NCBI RefSeq assembly: GCF_004793635.1
Contig: NZ_SRXV01000005.1
Span: 47,086 to 111,085, forward strand
DNA from: Marinicauda pacifica
GTDB taxonomy: Bacteria > Pseudomonadota > Alphaproteobacteria > Caulobacterales > Maricaulaceae
Direction of reading: 5' to 3'
Length of the DNA stretch: 64,000 nt
The notes beneath the pieces are model-generated. The model did not search any database, was not told where the DNA came from, and worked only from the letters and a program-made list of their open reading frames with translations. Below are positions 29,275 through 38,902 of the stretch, one piece after another. Numbering within the stretch: the stretch's first letter is position 1; every line of letters starts with the position of its first letter. Position numbers and translations under genes: made by a program.

Positions 29275-29966
29275 CAGCTCTCTCCCTCGTGAGCTCCCCC
29301 GGCCAGGCCGGAGAGAAGGTTGGATTGTTCGTCGGCAAGCGCCTGTTTCAAGCCGCGGCGCGCTCGCGCCAGTAGCGATTCCAGGGCGTCGACACTCACC
29401 TCCATCATCGCGGCGGCATCGATATTGGAGTGCTCCTGGAAGTGACACAGCTCCAGGGCCAGTCTCTGGCGTTCGGGCAAAGCCTGCACAGCTTCGCGTA
29501 CAGCCTGTGCGGTCTGGCTGGCGCTGATCTTCCGGTCGGCCAGAGGTGCCGTGTCGGCCCGCTCGGGCACCTCGCCGGAGACCTCGCGGCGGCGGCGCAA
29601 ACGGTCGTAGCAGGCATTGATGGCGATACGTCCCACCCAGCTGTCGAACCGAGCGGTTCCGGGCTGCCACCTGCCTGCACCTCTCCATACCTTGATGTAC
29701 ACGTCCTGCGCGGCATCCTCGGCTTCCGCCTCACTGCCGAGCAGACGCCGGGCGAGGCCCAGAATGACCGGCAGATTGCGGCGCATGAACAGGCGCGCCG
29801 CCGCCGGGTCGCCCTGCGACAGGGCGCGCGCATAGGCCAGATCGCCGCCGGGGAAAGCGTCGCGGTCGACTGGCGGGCTGGACTTGCCACCCGCAATCAA
29901 GGTCAGTCGTGGCGCGATGACGCCCTCCCCGGCCGCACGATGCGGTCTGGCTCCTAGTTGCGCCAC
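29274..29966 (-). CDS. ECF-type RNA polymerase sigma factor
   Basis: 230 residues from GTG 29966. Region 2 (~60-120) includes EAEDAAQDVYIKVWRGAGRW and FDSWVGRIAINACYDRLRRRR; region 4 (~160-215) has LPERQRLALELCHFQEHSNIDAAAMMEVSVDALESLLARARRGLK. The ~45-residue N-terminal extension is less conserved. It overlaps the EF-hand gene by 13 bp and the anti-sigma start by 1 bp, so the order EF-hand, sigma, anti-sigma, metal-sensor is a single translationally coupled operon. Confidence 0.92.
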   Translation of the reverse strand: MAQLGARPHRAAGEGVIAPRLTLIAGGKSSPPVDRDAFPGGDLAYARALSQGDPAAARLFMRRNLPVILGLARRLLGSEAEAEDAAQDVYIKVWRGAGRWQPGTARFDSWVGRIAINACYDRLRRRREVSGEVPERADTAPLADRKISASQTAQAVREAVQALPERQRLALELCHFQEHSNIDAAAMMEVSVDALESLLARARRGLKQALADEQSNLLSGLAGGAHEGES

Positions 29967-30517
29967 CAGCGGCGCGCCTCGCGGCGATCTTCACGGCGCT
30001 CCTCGCGCCGTTCCATCGCAGCATCGAGTTCATCGGCCGTCACCGAACCGTCCTGATCGGTGTCGAGACGGTCGAACATCCGGGTTTCGCCGTCGACGAA
30101 CTCGGCGCGCGAGATCCGGCCATCTTCGTCCGCGTCCTGACCGTCCATCCAGCCGCCGCGTTCGCCGCGTCTGCCACGATGGCCGCGGCCCCGCCGGCCA
30201 TCTTCATCGTCGCGCATCTCCTCGCGGCGGACCTCGCGCATCTCCATCATGCGCCGATGCATGGGCGAGGCGTCTTCCGCGTCAAGATAGCCGTCCGAAT
30301 TACGGTCGCGCCATTCGAACTCCTCGCCCTTCAGCGAGGCGATTTCGTCTCGTGTGACGGTATTGTCGCCATTCAGGTCGAACATGGCCAGATGGGTCAG
30401 TCCGGAATGGCCACGGCCACCCCCGTGATGGCCCTGTCCGGGCGCGGCGACGGCAACGCTGAGTCCGCCCAGCGCGATGCCGGCGGCCAGAAGCGTGGTT
30501 TTCAATGCGGTCTTCAT
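29954..30517 (-). CDS. Secreted EF-hand calcium-binding protein
   Basis: 187 residues with a signal peptide (~1-25, ALA/VAVAAP) and a strong AGGAGG 8 nt before the ATG. Four EF-hand loops are readable: DLNGDNTVTRDE, DRNSDGYLDAED, DADEDGRISRAE and DTDQDGSVTADE, with the central pair split by an Arg/Glu-rich linker. Each loop has Asp at positions 1, 3 and 5 and an acidic residue at 12. It is the first gene of the ECF operon, so periplasmic calcium or another divalent ion may feed into the sigma circuit (inference). Confidence 0.9.
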   Translation of the reverse strand: MKTALKTTLLAAGIALGGLSVAVAAPGQGHHGGGRGHSGLTHLAMFDLNGDNTVTRDEIASLKGEEFEWRDRNSDGYLDAEDASPMHRRMMEMREVRREEMRDDEDGRRGRGHRGRRGERGGWMDGQDADEDGRISRAEFVDGETRMFDRLDTDQDGSVTADELDAAMERREERREDRREARRWWRN

Positions 30518-30578
30518 GAGTGAAGCCTCCTAAGGGTCAGTCGTCAGTCCTCGAAGGCTAGAACGCTGCGGCCCGTCA

Positions 30579-33464
30579 CTATCCGTCGCTGTCCAGCTGC
30601 GGCTCGCCGATATGGGCCACGAAAAGGGCGCGAACCCTGGCCGCATGGTCGTCCAATCGGTCTTGAAGGGCCTGAAGGCCGCTCACGCCCACCGCCTCGC
30701 CCAGCCGTTCGGCGAAGGGGAGGCTGGCGGTGTCGGGGTCAAAGCCCGACCCGTGCGCCAGACGCAGAAGCTGCGTGACCAGGCTGTAGTCGCGCAGCGC
30801 GGTGGTCAGGGCCTCGCCGTCGGCCTCCGGCAGCGCGCCGCATTCTACCAGCATCCGCAAGGCCTGAGCGGTCGATGGCGACAGGCGCCGGCCCAGCACC
30901 AGCTGTCCGGTCTGGGCGATGAATTCGATCTCGATCAGCCCACCGGTCCGCAGCTTCAGATTCCAGAGCGAGCCAGCCGGCTTGTCGCGTTCCAGGCGCG
31001 CCCGCATCGCAGCCGCGTCGCGGCGGATGTCCCGGGCCGCAACGTCGCACGCCATCGCCGCGTCCAGCGCCGCGCTCACCTCGGAGTCCAGGCCCTGGCC
31101 GCCCACGATCCGGGCGCGTGTCAGCGCCATGCGCTCCCAGGTCCAGGCTTCCCCGCCCTGATAATAGCTCTCGAACCGGGCCAGGCTGACCGCCACCGGA
31201 CCCGCCGACCCCGACGGCCGCAACGCCAGGTCGACATCGAACAGATCGCCTTCTTCGGTCGGCGCCGACAGCGCGGCGACCAGGCGCTGCGTGAATCTCG
31301 AAAACCAGGTGTCGCATCCGATAGGGCGTTCGCCCTCCGACATCTCGCGATCGGCCTGGTAGACCACCATGATGTCCAGATCAGAGTCTGCGGAAAGTTC
31401 GCACCCGCCCAGCTTTCCAAGTCCCAGAATGGCAAACCGGCCCGGGGGCGGGCCGTGACGGCGCGCCACCTCGTTCAGGGCCGCATCACTCATGACCTCG
31501 ATTGCCGCCTCGGCGAGATCAGTATAGGCGCGCCCTGCCTCGCCGGCACTGGCCCGGCCCAGCAGGGTCTGCGCCCCGATGCGCAGGCGTTCCTCGCGCG
31601 CGATGCGCCGCGCCTGGTTGAGCGCCAGCTCGAAGGGTGTGCCGCGTCCGCGCACCTCGCGCATGCGCTCGGCGAGCTTGGTCCGGTCGCCAGTCTTCAG
31701 CGGCTGGGCAAAGGACGGGTCCAGCATGATGTCCAGCAGGGCGGGACGGCGCGCGAGCACCTCGGCCAGGCGAGGAGCGAGCCCCAGAATGGCAATCAGC
31801 TCGTCGGCGAGTTCAGGGTGATTGACCAACAGGGAGAGCGGCTGGACGCCCGACGGCAGGCCCTCGAAGAATTTGGCAAAGCGCGCGAATGTCCGGTCGG
31901 CGTCGCCCGTTGCGCCGATCGCCTCGACCAGGCGGGGCGCCAGCCTGGAAAACAGGCCGCGCGCGCGTTCGGTCCGGCCGGCCCTGGCCCGGCCCGCCGC
32001 CCATCCAGACAGCCGCGACCAGATCTGTTCAGGCTGTGAAAATCCGTGCGCGCTCAGCGTGGCGAGCGTGTCCGGTGTGGGCTCCACGCCGGTCAGGACC
32101 AGACTGCCTTCGCCGGTGGCCAGGCTGTCGCCGTCATCGAACTGCTCGGAGAAGGCGGCATGAATGCGCTGCAAGGCCGATGTCACCTGCGCATCGAAGG
32201 CCTCGAGCTCCGCTTCGCCGAAAAGGGCCGCGACCGCCGCGCGGGCAGAGCGGTCCGCGGGCAGGGTCTGGGTCTGCTCGTCCTCGCGCATCTGGATGCG
32301 GTGCTCGACATGGCGCAGCGTGCGGTAGTCCTCGATCAGGGCCTCGGCCTCTTCCGCCGCGATCAGGTCCTCGGCCTGGAGCGCGCGCAGCGCCCCGACC
32401 GTGTCCGGCACCCGCAGGGCCGGCTTGCGCCCCCCGAACAACAACTGCATCACCTGCGCGTAGAATTCGACTTCCCTGATGCCGCCCCGGCCGAGCTTGA
32501 CGTCATGGCCGGCGACGCGGATCTCGGCGCGCCGCCCGATCGACTGGATCTGTTTGGCCAGGCTGCGAATGTCCTCCACGGCCGCAAAATCCAGCGCCCG
32601 GCGCCAGATGAAGGGTTCGAGATCGCGCAGGAAGGCTTCACCCGCCTCCCTGTCGCCTGCGCAGACGCGCGCCTTGGCGTAAGCGGCCCGCTCCCAGTTC
32701 TGTCCGACCGCCTCGAAATAGCGCCGCGCCGATTCTGCCGACAGCGAGACCGGCGTGGAGGACGGGTCGGGCCGCAGTCTGTGATCGACCCGGAAGACAT
32801 AGCCATCGCTAGTCTCCTCCGACATGAGCCGCACCCAGGTCTGCGTCAGGCGGTCGAGCGCCTTTTGCGGTTCCTTGCCTTCGGGCGTCACGATCCGGTC
32901 CGGCTCGAACAGCACGACCAGATCGATATCGGAGGAATAGTTCAGCGTGCCGGTGCCCATCTTGCCCAGCGCCAGCACGAAATAGCCCGGCAGCGGCGTG
33001 TCGTCGGCTTCAACGTCGAAGCCCCGGATGCGCACTGCCGCGCCCAGAGCGCCCTGCACGCTGGCATCGGCAAAGGCGGTCAGCGCCCCCACGGCATGGG
33101 ACAGGTCATAGGCCCCGGACAGATCGGCTAGCGCGGCAGCCAGATGAAGATCGCTCTTTGCCTCGCGCAGTACCCGCGCCGCCTCGTCGTGATCGCTGAG
33201 CTCTGCGACGGCACGCGCGCGCTCGATGGCGTCCGCGATCACCGCTTCGGGGCTGTCGCGCGCCAGTCGCAGAAAGGTCTCCGCCCGCCGCACGGCCAAA
33301 CGCCCCAGGTAGGGCGCGGCCGCAAACACCGCATCGACGAATCCGGACGCCTCCGCCCACGCCTCGCGGGCCGCGTCCGGCAGGCGCGCACGCACACGCG
33401 CGGCGCGCTCGGTGTCGCATACCGGAAGGGATCGGGTCAGGCGGGCAGGGATGGGATCGGGCAT
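30579..33464 (-). CDS. glnE: Bifunctional glutamine synthetase adenylyltransferase/deadenylase
   Basis: 961 residues, the usual GlnE length. Two nucleotidyltransferase domains are present. The first has NYSSDIDLVVLFE (~residue 178) and is the adenylyl-removing half. The second has SADSDLDIMVVY (~695) and is the adenylylating half. GlnE adds AMP to glutamine synthetase when nitrogen is ample and removes it when nitrogen is scarce, under PII control. It is the last gene after degP, a response regulator and a kinase on one strand. Confidence 0.95.
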   Translation of the reverse strand: MPDPIPARLTRSLPVCDTERAARVRARLPDAAREAWAEASGFVDAVFAAAPYLGRLAVRRAETFLRLARDSPEAVIADAIERARAVAELSDHDEAARVLREAKSDLHLAAALADLSGAYDLSHAVGALTAFADASVQGALGAAVRIRGFDVEADDTPLPGYFVLALGKMGTGTLNYSSDIDLVVLFEPDRIVTPEGKEPQKALDRLTQTWVRLMSEETSDGYVFRVDHRLRPDPSSTPVSLSAESARRYFEAVGQNWERAAYAKARVCAGDREAGEAFLRDLEPFIWRRALDFAAVEDIRSLAKQIQSIGRRAEIRVAGHDVKLGRGGIREVEFYAQVMQLLFGGRKPALRVPDTVGALRALQAEDLIAAEEAEALIEDYRTLRHVEHRIQMREDEQTQTLPADRSARAAVAALFGEAELEAFDAQVTSALQRIHAAFSEQFDDGDSLATGEGSLVLTGVEPTPDTLATLSAHGFSQPEQIWSRLSGWAAGRARAGRTERARGLFSRLAPRLVEAIGATGDADRTFARFAKFFEGLPSGVQPLSLLVNHPELADELIAILGLAPRLAEVLARRPALLDIMLDPSFAQPLKTGDRTKLAERMREVRGRGTPFELALNQARRIAREERLRIGAQTLLGRASAGEAGRAYTDLAEAAIEVMSDAALNEVARRHGPPPGRFAILGLGKLGGCELSADSDLDIMVVYQADREMSEGERPIGCDTWFSRFTQRLVAALSAPTEEGDLFDVDLALRPSGSAGPVAVSLARFESYYQGGEAWTWERMALTRARIVGGQGLDSEVSAALDAAMACDVAARDIRRDAAAMRARLERDKPAGSLWNLKLRTGGLIEIEFIAQTGQLVLGRRLSPSTAQALRMLVECGALPEADGEALTTALRDYSLVTQLLRLAHGSGFDPDTASLPFAERLGEAVGVSGLQALQDRLDDHAARVRALFVAHIGEPQLDSDG

Positions 33465-33501
33465 GGACAGACGGTGGCGCGTCGGGTCGGGAAGGGCAAG
33501 C

Positions 33502-34917
33502 CTACTTCACCTGCGGGAAGACCAGCGCCACCCTCAGGCCCGGTGCGCCGTCCGTTCCCGGCCCGTCATCGAGCGACAGCGCGGCGCTATGCACCTCGGC
33601 GATGGCCTGGACCAGAGACAGGCCCAGCCCGACGCCGGGCTGGTTGCGGCTTTCTTCGAGACGCACGAAACGCTCCAGCACGCGGACCCGGTCCTCGGCC
33701 GGAATGCCCGGCCCGGTATCGGTGACGGAAATCTCCACCGCGCCGGACCCGGTCTCACGCACGCGCAGGCAGATGGCCTCTCCCGCCGGCGCGTACTTGA
33801 CCGCATTGTCGATGAGGTTGGCGACCAGCTGCGCGATCAGCTCGCGGTCGCCCAGAATGGTCAGGCCACTGGCCAGCTCGCTGGAAAACTCCAGCCCCGC
33901 ATCTTCGCACACCGGCTCGTAGAGTTCGGCGATATCGGACAGGAGTTCGGCCGGGTCCAGCGTCTGGAAAGCCTGGCGGCGCTCGCCCGTCTGCAGCCGG
34001 GTCAGCGACAGCACGGCGTTGAAAGTCTTCAGCAACTCATCGGTATCGCTCACCGCCTGGGCCAGCGCGGCTTCATAGTCGGTCTTGTCCGCACCCTCGA
34101 CCAGTGCCGTTTCCAGCCGGCTGCGCATCCGCGTCAGCGGCAGGCGCAGATCGTGCGCGATGGAATCCCCGGCCGTGCGCATGCGGTGCATGAGGTGCTC
34201 GACCCGGTCCAGCATGTCGTTGAAGTGGCGCGCGAGATCGTCGAGATCGTCGCCGGAATGGGTACGCGGCGCGCGCGTTGCGAACTTGCCGGTCATGACC
34301 TGGCGCGCAGCCGCGTTGATGCTTTCCAGACGTGCAGCGAAGCGGCGGCTGACCAGCACGCCGGAGACGATCCCAAACGCCAGCGCCAGACCAGAGGCGA
34401 CCAGAATCGCGTTGAGCAGTCCGGCGACGAGCCGCGTCTCTTCCTGCACGTCGAGACCGACGAAGAGCGCATACCCGTCGGGCAAGGCGGCGATGCGTCC
34501 GCGCGCCTCGCGCCCGGTGGCCGCATCGTTTTGGCCGTCCTCGTCATCGACCGGGGCCCGGTCATAGGTAAAGCGGATACGCCCGTCCTCGTCGGGAGCA
34601 ACGGCGGGCAATGCCGAGATATTGCCCGTCATCCGCTCCCCGTCGGGACCGACCAGCAGATAGAGAAACTCCGACCCGCCGACCGATCGCTGCAGGATGT
34701 AGCGGTTGGCCAGGCCCGGCCCGCCCTCGGCGAAGCGTTTTTCGACCGCCGCGACTTCCTGGCCGATCGTGGCATCGGCACGCCGCGAGGCGGCCCCCAC
34801 CGAGTAGGCGTAGACCAGCGCCAGGATCACGAAGCTGGACACCGCGAACAGGCCGGCCGCCATCAGCGTCAGCCGGAAGGCGGTCGTGCGCGCGAAGGCG
34901 GGCATGCGCCAGTTCAC
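33502..34917 (-). CDS. Sensor histidine kinase
   Basis: 471 residues. TM1 (~11-32), a ~130-residue periplasmic loop, TM2 (~162-185), HAMP (~186-240), then HisKA with phospho-His near 253 (HDLRLPLTRMR), HATPase N-box NLIDNAVKYAP, G1 DTGPGIP and G2 GVGLGLSLV. It follows its response regulator with a 31-bp gap. Located between degP and glnE, so envelope stress is a plausible input (inference). Confidence 0.9.
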   Translation of the reverse strand: MNWRMPAFARTTAFRLTLMAAGLFAVSSFVILALVYAYSVGAASRRADATIGQEVAAVEKRFAEGGPGLANRYILQRSVGGSEFLYLLVGPDGERMTGNISALPAVAPDEDGRIRFTYDRAPVDDEDGQNDAATGREARGRIAALPDGYALFVGLDVQEETRLVAGLLNAILVASGLALAFGIVSGVLVSRRFAARLESINAAARQVMTGKFATRAPRTHSGDDLDDLARHFNDMLDRVEHLMHRMRTAGDSIAHDLRLPLTRMRSRLETALVEGADKTDYEAALAQAVSDTDELLKTFNAVLSLTRLQTGERRQAFQTLDPAELLSDIAELYEPVCEDAGLEFSSELASGLTILGDRELIAQLVANLIDNAVKYAPAGEAICLRVRETGSGAVEISVTDTGPGIPAEDRVRVLERFVRLEESRNQPGVGLGLSLVQAIAEVHSAALSLDDGPGTDGAPGLRVALVFPQVK

Positions 34918-34948
34918 GTCTCAGCCTCCCCGGCCCGAGCGGCCCGTC

Positions 34949-35623
34949 TCACGGCGCGGAGAGCCGGTAGCCTGCACCGCGGACGGTATGCAGCATCTCC
35001 GCATCGAAGGGCTTGTCGATTTTCGACCGAAGCCGGGAGATATGCACGTCGATCACGTTGGTCTGGGGATCGAAATGATAATCCCAGACCTTCTCCAGAA
35101 GCATGGTGCGCGTCACCACCTGGCCGGCATTGCGCATGAGGAATTCCAGCAGGCGGAATTCGCGCGGTTGCAGCAGGATGTCCTCGCCGTCACGCCGCAC
35201 GGTGCGGGCCAGAAGGTCCATGTCCAGCGTGCCCACGGTCAGCCGGGTCTTCACGCTGTCCGGGTCGCGGCGCCTCGCCAGTACCTCGACCCGGGCCAGC
35301 AGCTCGGCGAAGGCATACGGCTTGACCAGATAGTCGTCGCCGCCCGCTTTCAGGCCCTGGACCCGGTCATCGACCTCGCCGAGGGCGGAGAGGATCAGAA
35401 CCGGGGTCTGATCGCCCTCCCCGCGCAGCGTTTCGATCACCGTCAGACCGTCGAGCTTGGGCAGCATGCGATCGACAATCAGGACGTCGTAACCGCCATT
35501 GCGGGCCATCTCCAGCCCGGTCTCGCCATCGTGCGCCGCATCGATGACGTGGCCGGCTTCCTTCATGCCCCGGCTCATGAAGCTGGCGACATCCTTGTCG
35601 TCTTCGATGATCAAGAGACGCAT
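34949..35623 (-). CDS. OmpR-family response regulator
   Basis: 224 residues from ATG 35623 (the longer upstream frame crosses the degP intergenic gap). Receiver domain with acidic pair E7/D8-D9, phospho-Asp D51 (LIVDRMLP), Thr and Lys (YLVKPY), followed by a winged-helix DNA-binding domain with LTVGTLDMDLL, EFRLLEFLMRNAGQVVTR and VDVHISRLRSKID. It is the cognate regulator of the downstream kinase. Confidence 0.92.
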   Translation of the reverse strand: MRLLIIEDDKDVASFMSRGMKEAGHVIDAAHDGETGLEMARNGGYDVLIVDRMLPKLDGLTVIETLRGEGDQTPVLILSALGEVDDRVQGLKAGGDDYLVKPYAFAELLARVEVLARRRDPDSVKTRLTVGTLDMDLLARTVRRDGEDILLQPREFRLLEFLMRNAGQVVTRTMLLEKVWDYHFDPQTNVIDVHISRLRSKIDKPFDAEMLHTVRGAGYRLSAP

Positions 35624-35660
35624 GGCACTTCCTCTCCCGTCGGGAATCCGGCCGGATGGC

Positions 35661-37133
35661 CTATTCCTCGTCCTCGAACTGAAGCGCGGCGTAGCGGACT
35701 CCGCCCTGCGAAGCGACGAGCACGAGAACCGCGCTGCGGCCGCGTTCGCGCGCGGATTCGATTGCCGCCTCAAGGTCGGCGACCGACATCAGGTCCTGAC
35801 CGCCCGCTTCGAGGATCACGTCACCGGGACGGATGCTCTTCTCCGCCGCTTCCGAGCCGCGCGCGACACCGACGACCGACAGGCCGCGGCCACCCTCGAT
35901 ATCCAGGCCCTCGCGCGTTTCCTCGTCGGCGGGCTCGAGAGACATGCCGAAGAAGCTGTCCGTGGCCTCGTTATCGTTGGCAGTGCCGTTCAGCTCGTCC
36001 TCGCCCGGGCGCTCGGCCAGCTCGATGCGCAGCGTGCGTTCGTCGCCGTCGCGCAGAACGGTCAGACGCACGGTTTCGCCCGGCGCGAAAGCGCCGATGC
36101 GCCGCGTCAGTTCGATGGCGCTGGTGACCTCGTTGTCATTGACCTCGATGATTACATCGCCGTTCTGCAGGCCCCCTTGGGCAGCCGGCGTTCCGGCGAT
36201 GACTTCCGGGACCAGAACCCCTTCCAGGTCCTCGTCCAGGCCCAGGGCGTCCTTCAGGTCGGCGGTCAGCGTTTGCGGTCGCACGCCGAGATAACCCCGG
36301 CTGACCGTTCCGCCTTCACGCAGCTGGGCGATGACGCTGGAGGCCAGGTCGGAGGGAATGGCGAAGCCGATGCCCACATTGCCGCCGGTCGGGGAGAAGA
36401 TGGCCGAGTTCACGCCGACAACATTGCCTTCCAGGTCGAAGGCCGGGCCGCCGGAATTACCCCGGTTGATCGGAGCATCCAGTTGCAGGAAATCGGTATA
36501 GACCGCGCCGATCGGACGTCCGATCGCGGAAACGATGCCCGCCGTAGCCGTGCCACCGAGGCCGAACGGATTGCCCACGGCGACGACCCAGTCGCCGACG
36601 CGCACGTCAGGATCCTGGTCCAGCGTCACAAAGGGGAAGGTCTCGTCTTCATCCTCGACGCGAAGCAGCGCCAGATCGGTAGCCTCGTCGGTGCCGATGA
36701 CATTGGCCGGGAAGCGGTCGCCATCCTTGGTTACGATGGTGATGTCGTCCGCGTCGCGGATCACGTGATAGTTGGTCACCAGGTAGCCGTCGGCGGAGAT
36801 GAAGAAGCCAGATCCCTGCGCGCGGCGTTCCTGGGGCTCCTGCTGATCGGGCAGGCCGCCGAACCGCTCGAAGAATTCCCGGAATTGCGGCGGGAGGTCT
36901 TCCAAGTTCGGCGTTTCGCCGCGGGACACGGTGCCCGATGCCTCGATGGACACCACCGCCGGGCTTACCTGCTCGATCAGGTCGGCAAACGACATCGGCG
37001 CGCCCTGCGGCACGGCGGCGGCCAGAGGCGGCCGGGGCTGCTGAGCCTGGCTCATGGCGGGAAGCGCAGAGGTCGTCAGAAGCGCGGCGGCGAGACCGGT
37101 CGAAAGCGTGCGCAGTGGCATCTTGAAACTCAT
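35661..37133 (-). CDS. degP: Do-family periplasmic serine protease/chaperone
   Basis: 490 residues from ATG 37133, preferred over an ATG at 37145 whose AGG is too close. A signal peptide occupies ~1-30. The catalytic triad is readable: His ~123 (TNYHVIRD), Asp ~153 (DLALLRV) and Ser ~227 (GNSGGPAF). Two PDZ domains follow (~260-350 and ~395-485). DegP/MucD proteins degrade or refold damaged envelope proteins. The two-component pair downstream is 38 bp away, as in CpxRA-like or MucD-linked arrangements. Confidence 0.95.
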   Translation of the reverse strand: MSFKMPLRTLSTGLAAALLTTSALPAMSQAQQPRPPLAAAVPQGAPMSFADLIEQVSPAVVSIEASGTVSRGETPNLEDLPPQFREFFERFGGLPDQQEPQERRAQGSGFFISADGYLVTNYHVIRDADDITIVTKDGDRFPANVIGTDEATDLALLRVEDEDETFPFVTLDQDPDVRVGDWVVAVGNPFGLGGTATAGIVSAIGRPIGAVYTDFLQLDAPINRGNSGGPAFDLEGNVVGVNSAIFSPTGGNVGIGFAIPSDLASSVIAQLREGGTVSRGYLGVRPQTLTADLKDALGLDEDLEGVLVPEVIAGTPAAQGGLQNGDVIIEVNDNEVTSAIELTRRIGAFAPGETVRLTVLRDGDERTLRIELAERPGEDELNGTANDNEATDSFFGMSLEPADEETREGLDIEGGRGLSVVGVARGSEAAEKSIRPGDVILEAGGQDLMSVADLEAAIESARERGRSAVLVLVASQGGVRYAALQFEDEE

Positions 37134-37259
37134 TTTTCGGACCATCCTGTTTGCGAGTGTGTCGGTGTTGGGGGAGACACCCGGGTACGGCGCCACTCAT
37201 GAAGCAGCCCGGGTCACGTCTCCATTACCGTAACATTACCAATCATCAATTGGGGGCCA

Positions 37260-38468
37260 TTATTCACCCTTGCAAGTGCGGATCGTGGTTTCGCGCTCCA
37301 GTGTCCGGTGCACCGGGCACTTGTTGGCGATTTCCAGAAGCTTGTCCCACTCGGTCTCGTCCAGCGCCTTGTCGGTGCGGATGAGGCGGTCGAACGTGTC
37401 GGCGGCCTCGTTCGGCTTGGCGCCCTTTTCGCGCGAGTGGATGACCTGGGTACTGATCAGGCCGACATCCCAGTCCTTGCGGTTGGCATACATGCGCAGC
37501 GTGATCGTCGTACACGCGGCCAGCGCGGCAGACAGCAGGTCGTAGGGGTTCGGGCCGCCCTCGTCTCCGCCCATCTCGCGTGGCTCGTCCACGAAGAAAT
37601 GGTGCGGGCCGGTACTGGCCTGCGCATGATACTTGCCGAGCCCGGTTTCCTTGACCACCGCAGACGCTTTCGAGCGCGGGGCCGCCGCCGGTTCGGGCGG
37701 CGGGGGTGTCAGCGCATAGCGTTCCGCCCAGGCGGCAATCACCCGGGCCGCGTGCTCGGCATCGGCCTCGTCGCTCAGCAGGTGATCGGCGCCGTCGAGG
37801 CTCAGAAAGCTCTTGGGATGACGGGCGTTGACGAACAGCTTGGTTGCGTTGTCGATGCCCACGATCTCGTCGACCGGCGAGTGCGCGATCAGCAGCGGCG
37901 CATCCAGCCCGGCCACAATATCGGTCAGCGTATGGCCCTCGATGTCGTCCAGAAACTGCTTGCGGATGCGGAAGGGGCGTCCCGCCAGATCGACTTCGGC
38001 CTCGCCCTCGGTCTCGATGGTTTCGATGTGTTCGGCGAACTGGCTCTTCACATGCTCGGCGTCGCCCGGAGCGCCGATGGTCACGACCGCCTTGGTCTCG
38101 GGAATGCTGCCGGCCGCCACCAGCACGGCCGCGCCGCCGAGCGAATGGCCGACCAACAGGGTCGGCGCAACGTATTCCTTGCGCAGGAAGTCGGCGGCCT
38201 TGATCAGGTCCTCGACGTTCGAGGAAAAATTGGTATTGGCGAAATCGCCGTCGGACTCTCCGAGCCCGGTGAAGTCGAAGCGCAGCACCGCGATTCCGTC
38301 TTCCGCCAGAGCGCGTGAAATGCGCGACGCGGCGAGCGCGTTCTTCGAGCAGGAAAAGCAATGGGCGAAGATCGCATAAGCGCGCGGCGGACCGAGCGGC
38401 AGGTCGAGACGCGCGGCCAGCGTCTCACCCAGCGCGCCTTCAAAACTCACCTTTTTCGACACGCTCAT
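37260..38468 (-). CDS. Alpha/beta hydrolase fused to OsmC domain
   Basis: 402 residues from ATG 38468. Residues ~1-250 are an alpha/beta hydrolase with nucleophile GHSLGGAA (~106), oxyanion-side AHCFSCSKN and late Asp/His (VDEIVGID; DGADHLL). Residues ~265-402 are an OsmC/Ohr-type domain with the redox cysteines in AACTTITLRMYA and NKCPVHRTLE. The OsmC family reduces organic hydroperoxides; the hydrolase may release their esters (inference). The fused arrangement occurs in many proteobacteria and is not a frame error: the junction is continuous. Confidence 0.9.
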   Translation of the reverse strand: MSVSKKVSFEGALGETLAARLDLPLGPPRAYAIFAHCFSCSKNALAASRISRALAEDGIAVLRFDFTGLGESDGDFANTNFSSNVEDLIKAADFLRKEYVAPTLLVGHSLGGAAVLVAAGSIPETKAVVTIGAPGDAEHVKSQFAEHIETIETEGEAEVDLAGRPFRIRKQFLDDIEGHTLTDIVAGLDAPLLIAHSPVDEIVGIDNATKLFVNARHPKSFLSLDGADHLLSDEADAEHAARVIAAWAERYALTPPPPEPAAAPRSKASAVVKETGLGKYHAQASTGPHHFFVDEPREMGGDEGGPNPYDLLSAALAACTTITLRMYANRKDWDVGLISTQVIHSREKGAKPNEAADTFDRLIRTDKALDETEWDKLLEIANKCPVHRTLERETTIRTCKGE

Positions 38469-38539
38469 GACCTGCGCTCCTGTTGATTGCCACTTGCGAA
38501 AGATGGCATCGCGAACCGGAGACGCAAGCCGCGCCTCAC

Positions 38540-38902
38540 CTAGCGCTTCTTCTTGCGCATCGTCGCGGCCAGCAGGCCGCCGCCGAGCAGGAGGAAGGCG
38601 ACCGGCGCGATCCAGAGCGGTGCCGTCTGGCTGTCCAGGGGCGGCCGCATCAGCACCTGATGGCCGAACCGCTCCACCAGCGCATCGCGAATCTCGCGAT
38701 CGCTCTGGCCCTGTTCCACGCGTTCGCGCACGAAGCGGCGCATGTCCACGGCCATGCCAGCATCGGAATCGGCAATGGACTGGCCCGCGCACACCATGCA
38801 GCGCACTTCGCGCATCAGGTCCTGGGCGCGCGCCTCCTCTTCGGTGCCAAGCTGCGTTGCGGCCTGCAGGCTCAAGAACAGGGCCATCAGAAGCGTTGTC
38901 AT
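38540..38902 (-). CDS. ccmH: Cytochrome c maturation protein CcmH
   Basis: 120 residues. Signal segment (~1-15), thiol motif RCMVCAGQS (~34-42, the LRCxxC of CcmH), a helical bundle and a C-terminal TM (~92-113) followed by Lys/Arg. CcmH reduces apocytochrome c cysteines before haem ligation. The start overlaps the ccmF stop by 4 bp. In many bacteria ccmG lies between ccmF and ccmH; there is none here. Confidence 0.92.
   Translation of the reverse strand: MTTLLMALFLSLQAATQLGTEEEARAQDLMREVRCMVCAGQSIADSDAGMAVDMRRFVRERVEQGQSDREIRDALVERFGHQVLMRPPLDSQTAPLWIAPVAFLLLGGGLLAATMRKKKR

Noticed and set aside
30612..33131. Long plus-strand frames opposite glnE
   Set aside because: Shadow frames of a well-supported GlnE coding sequence.
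37260..38468. Hydrolase-OsmC fusion as a frameshift artefact
   Set aside because: The frame is continuous, both domains are intact and this fusion is widespread.
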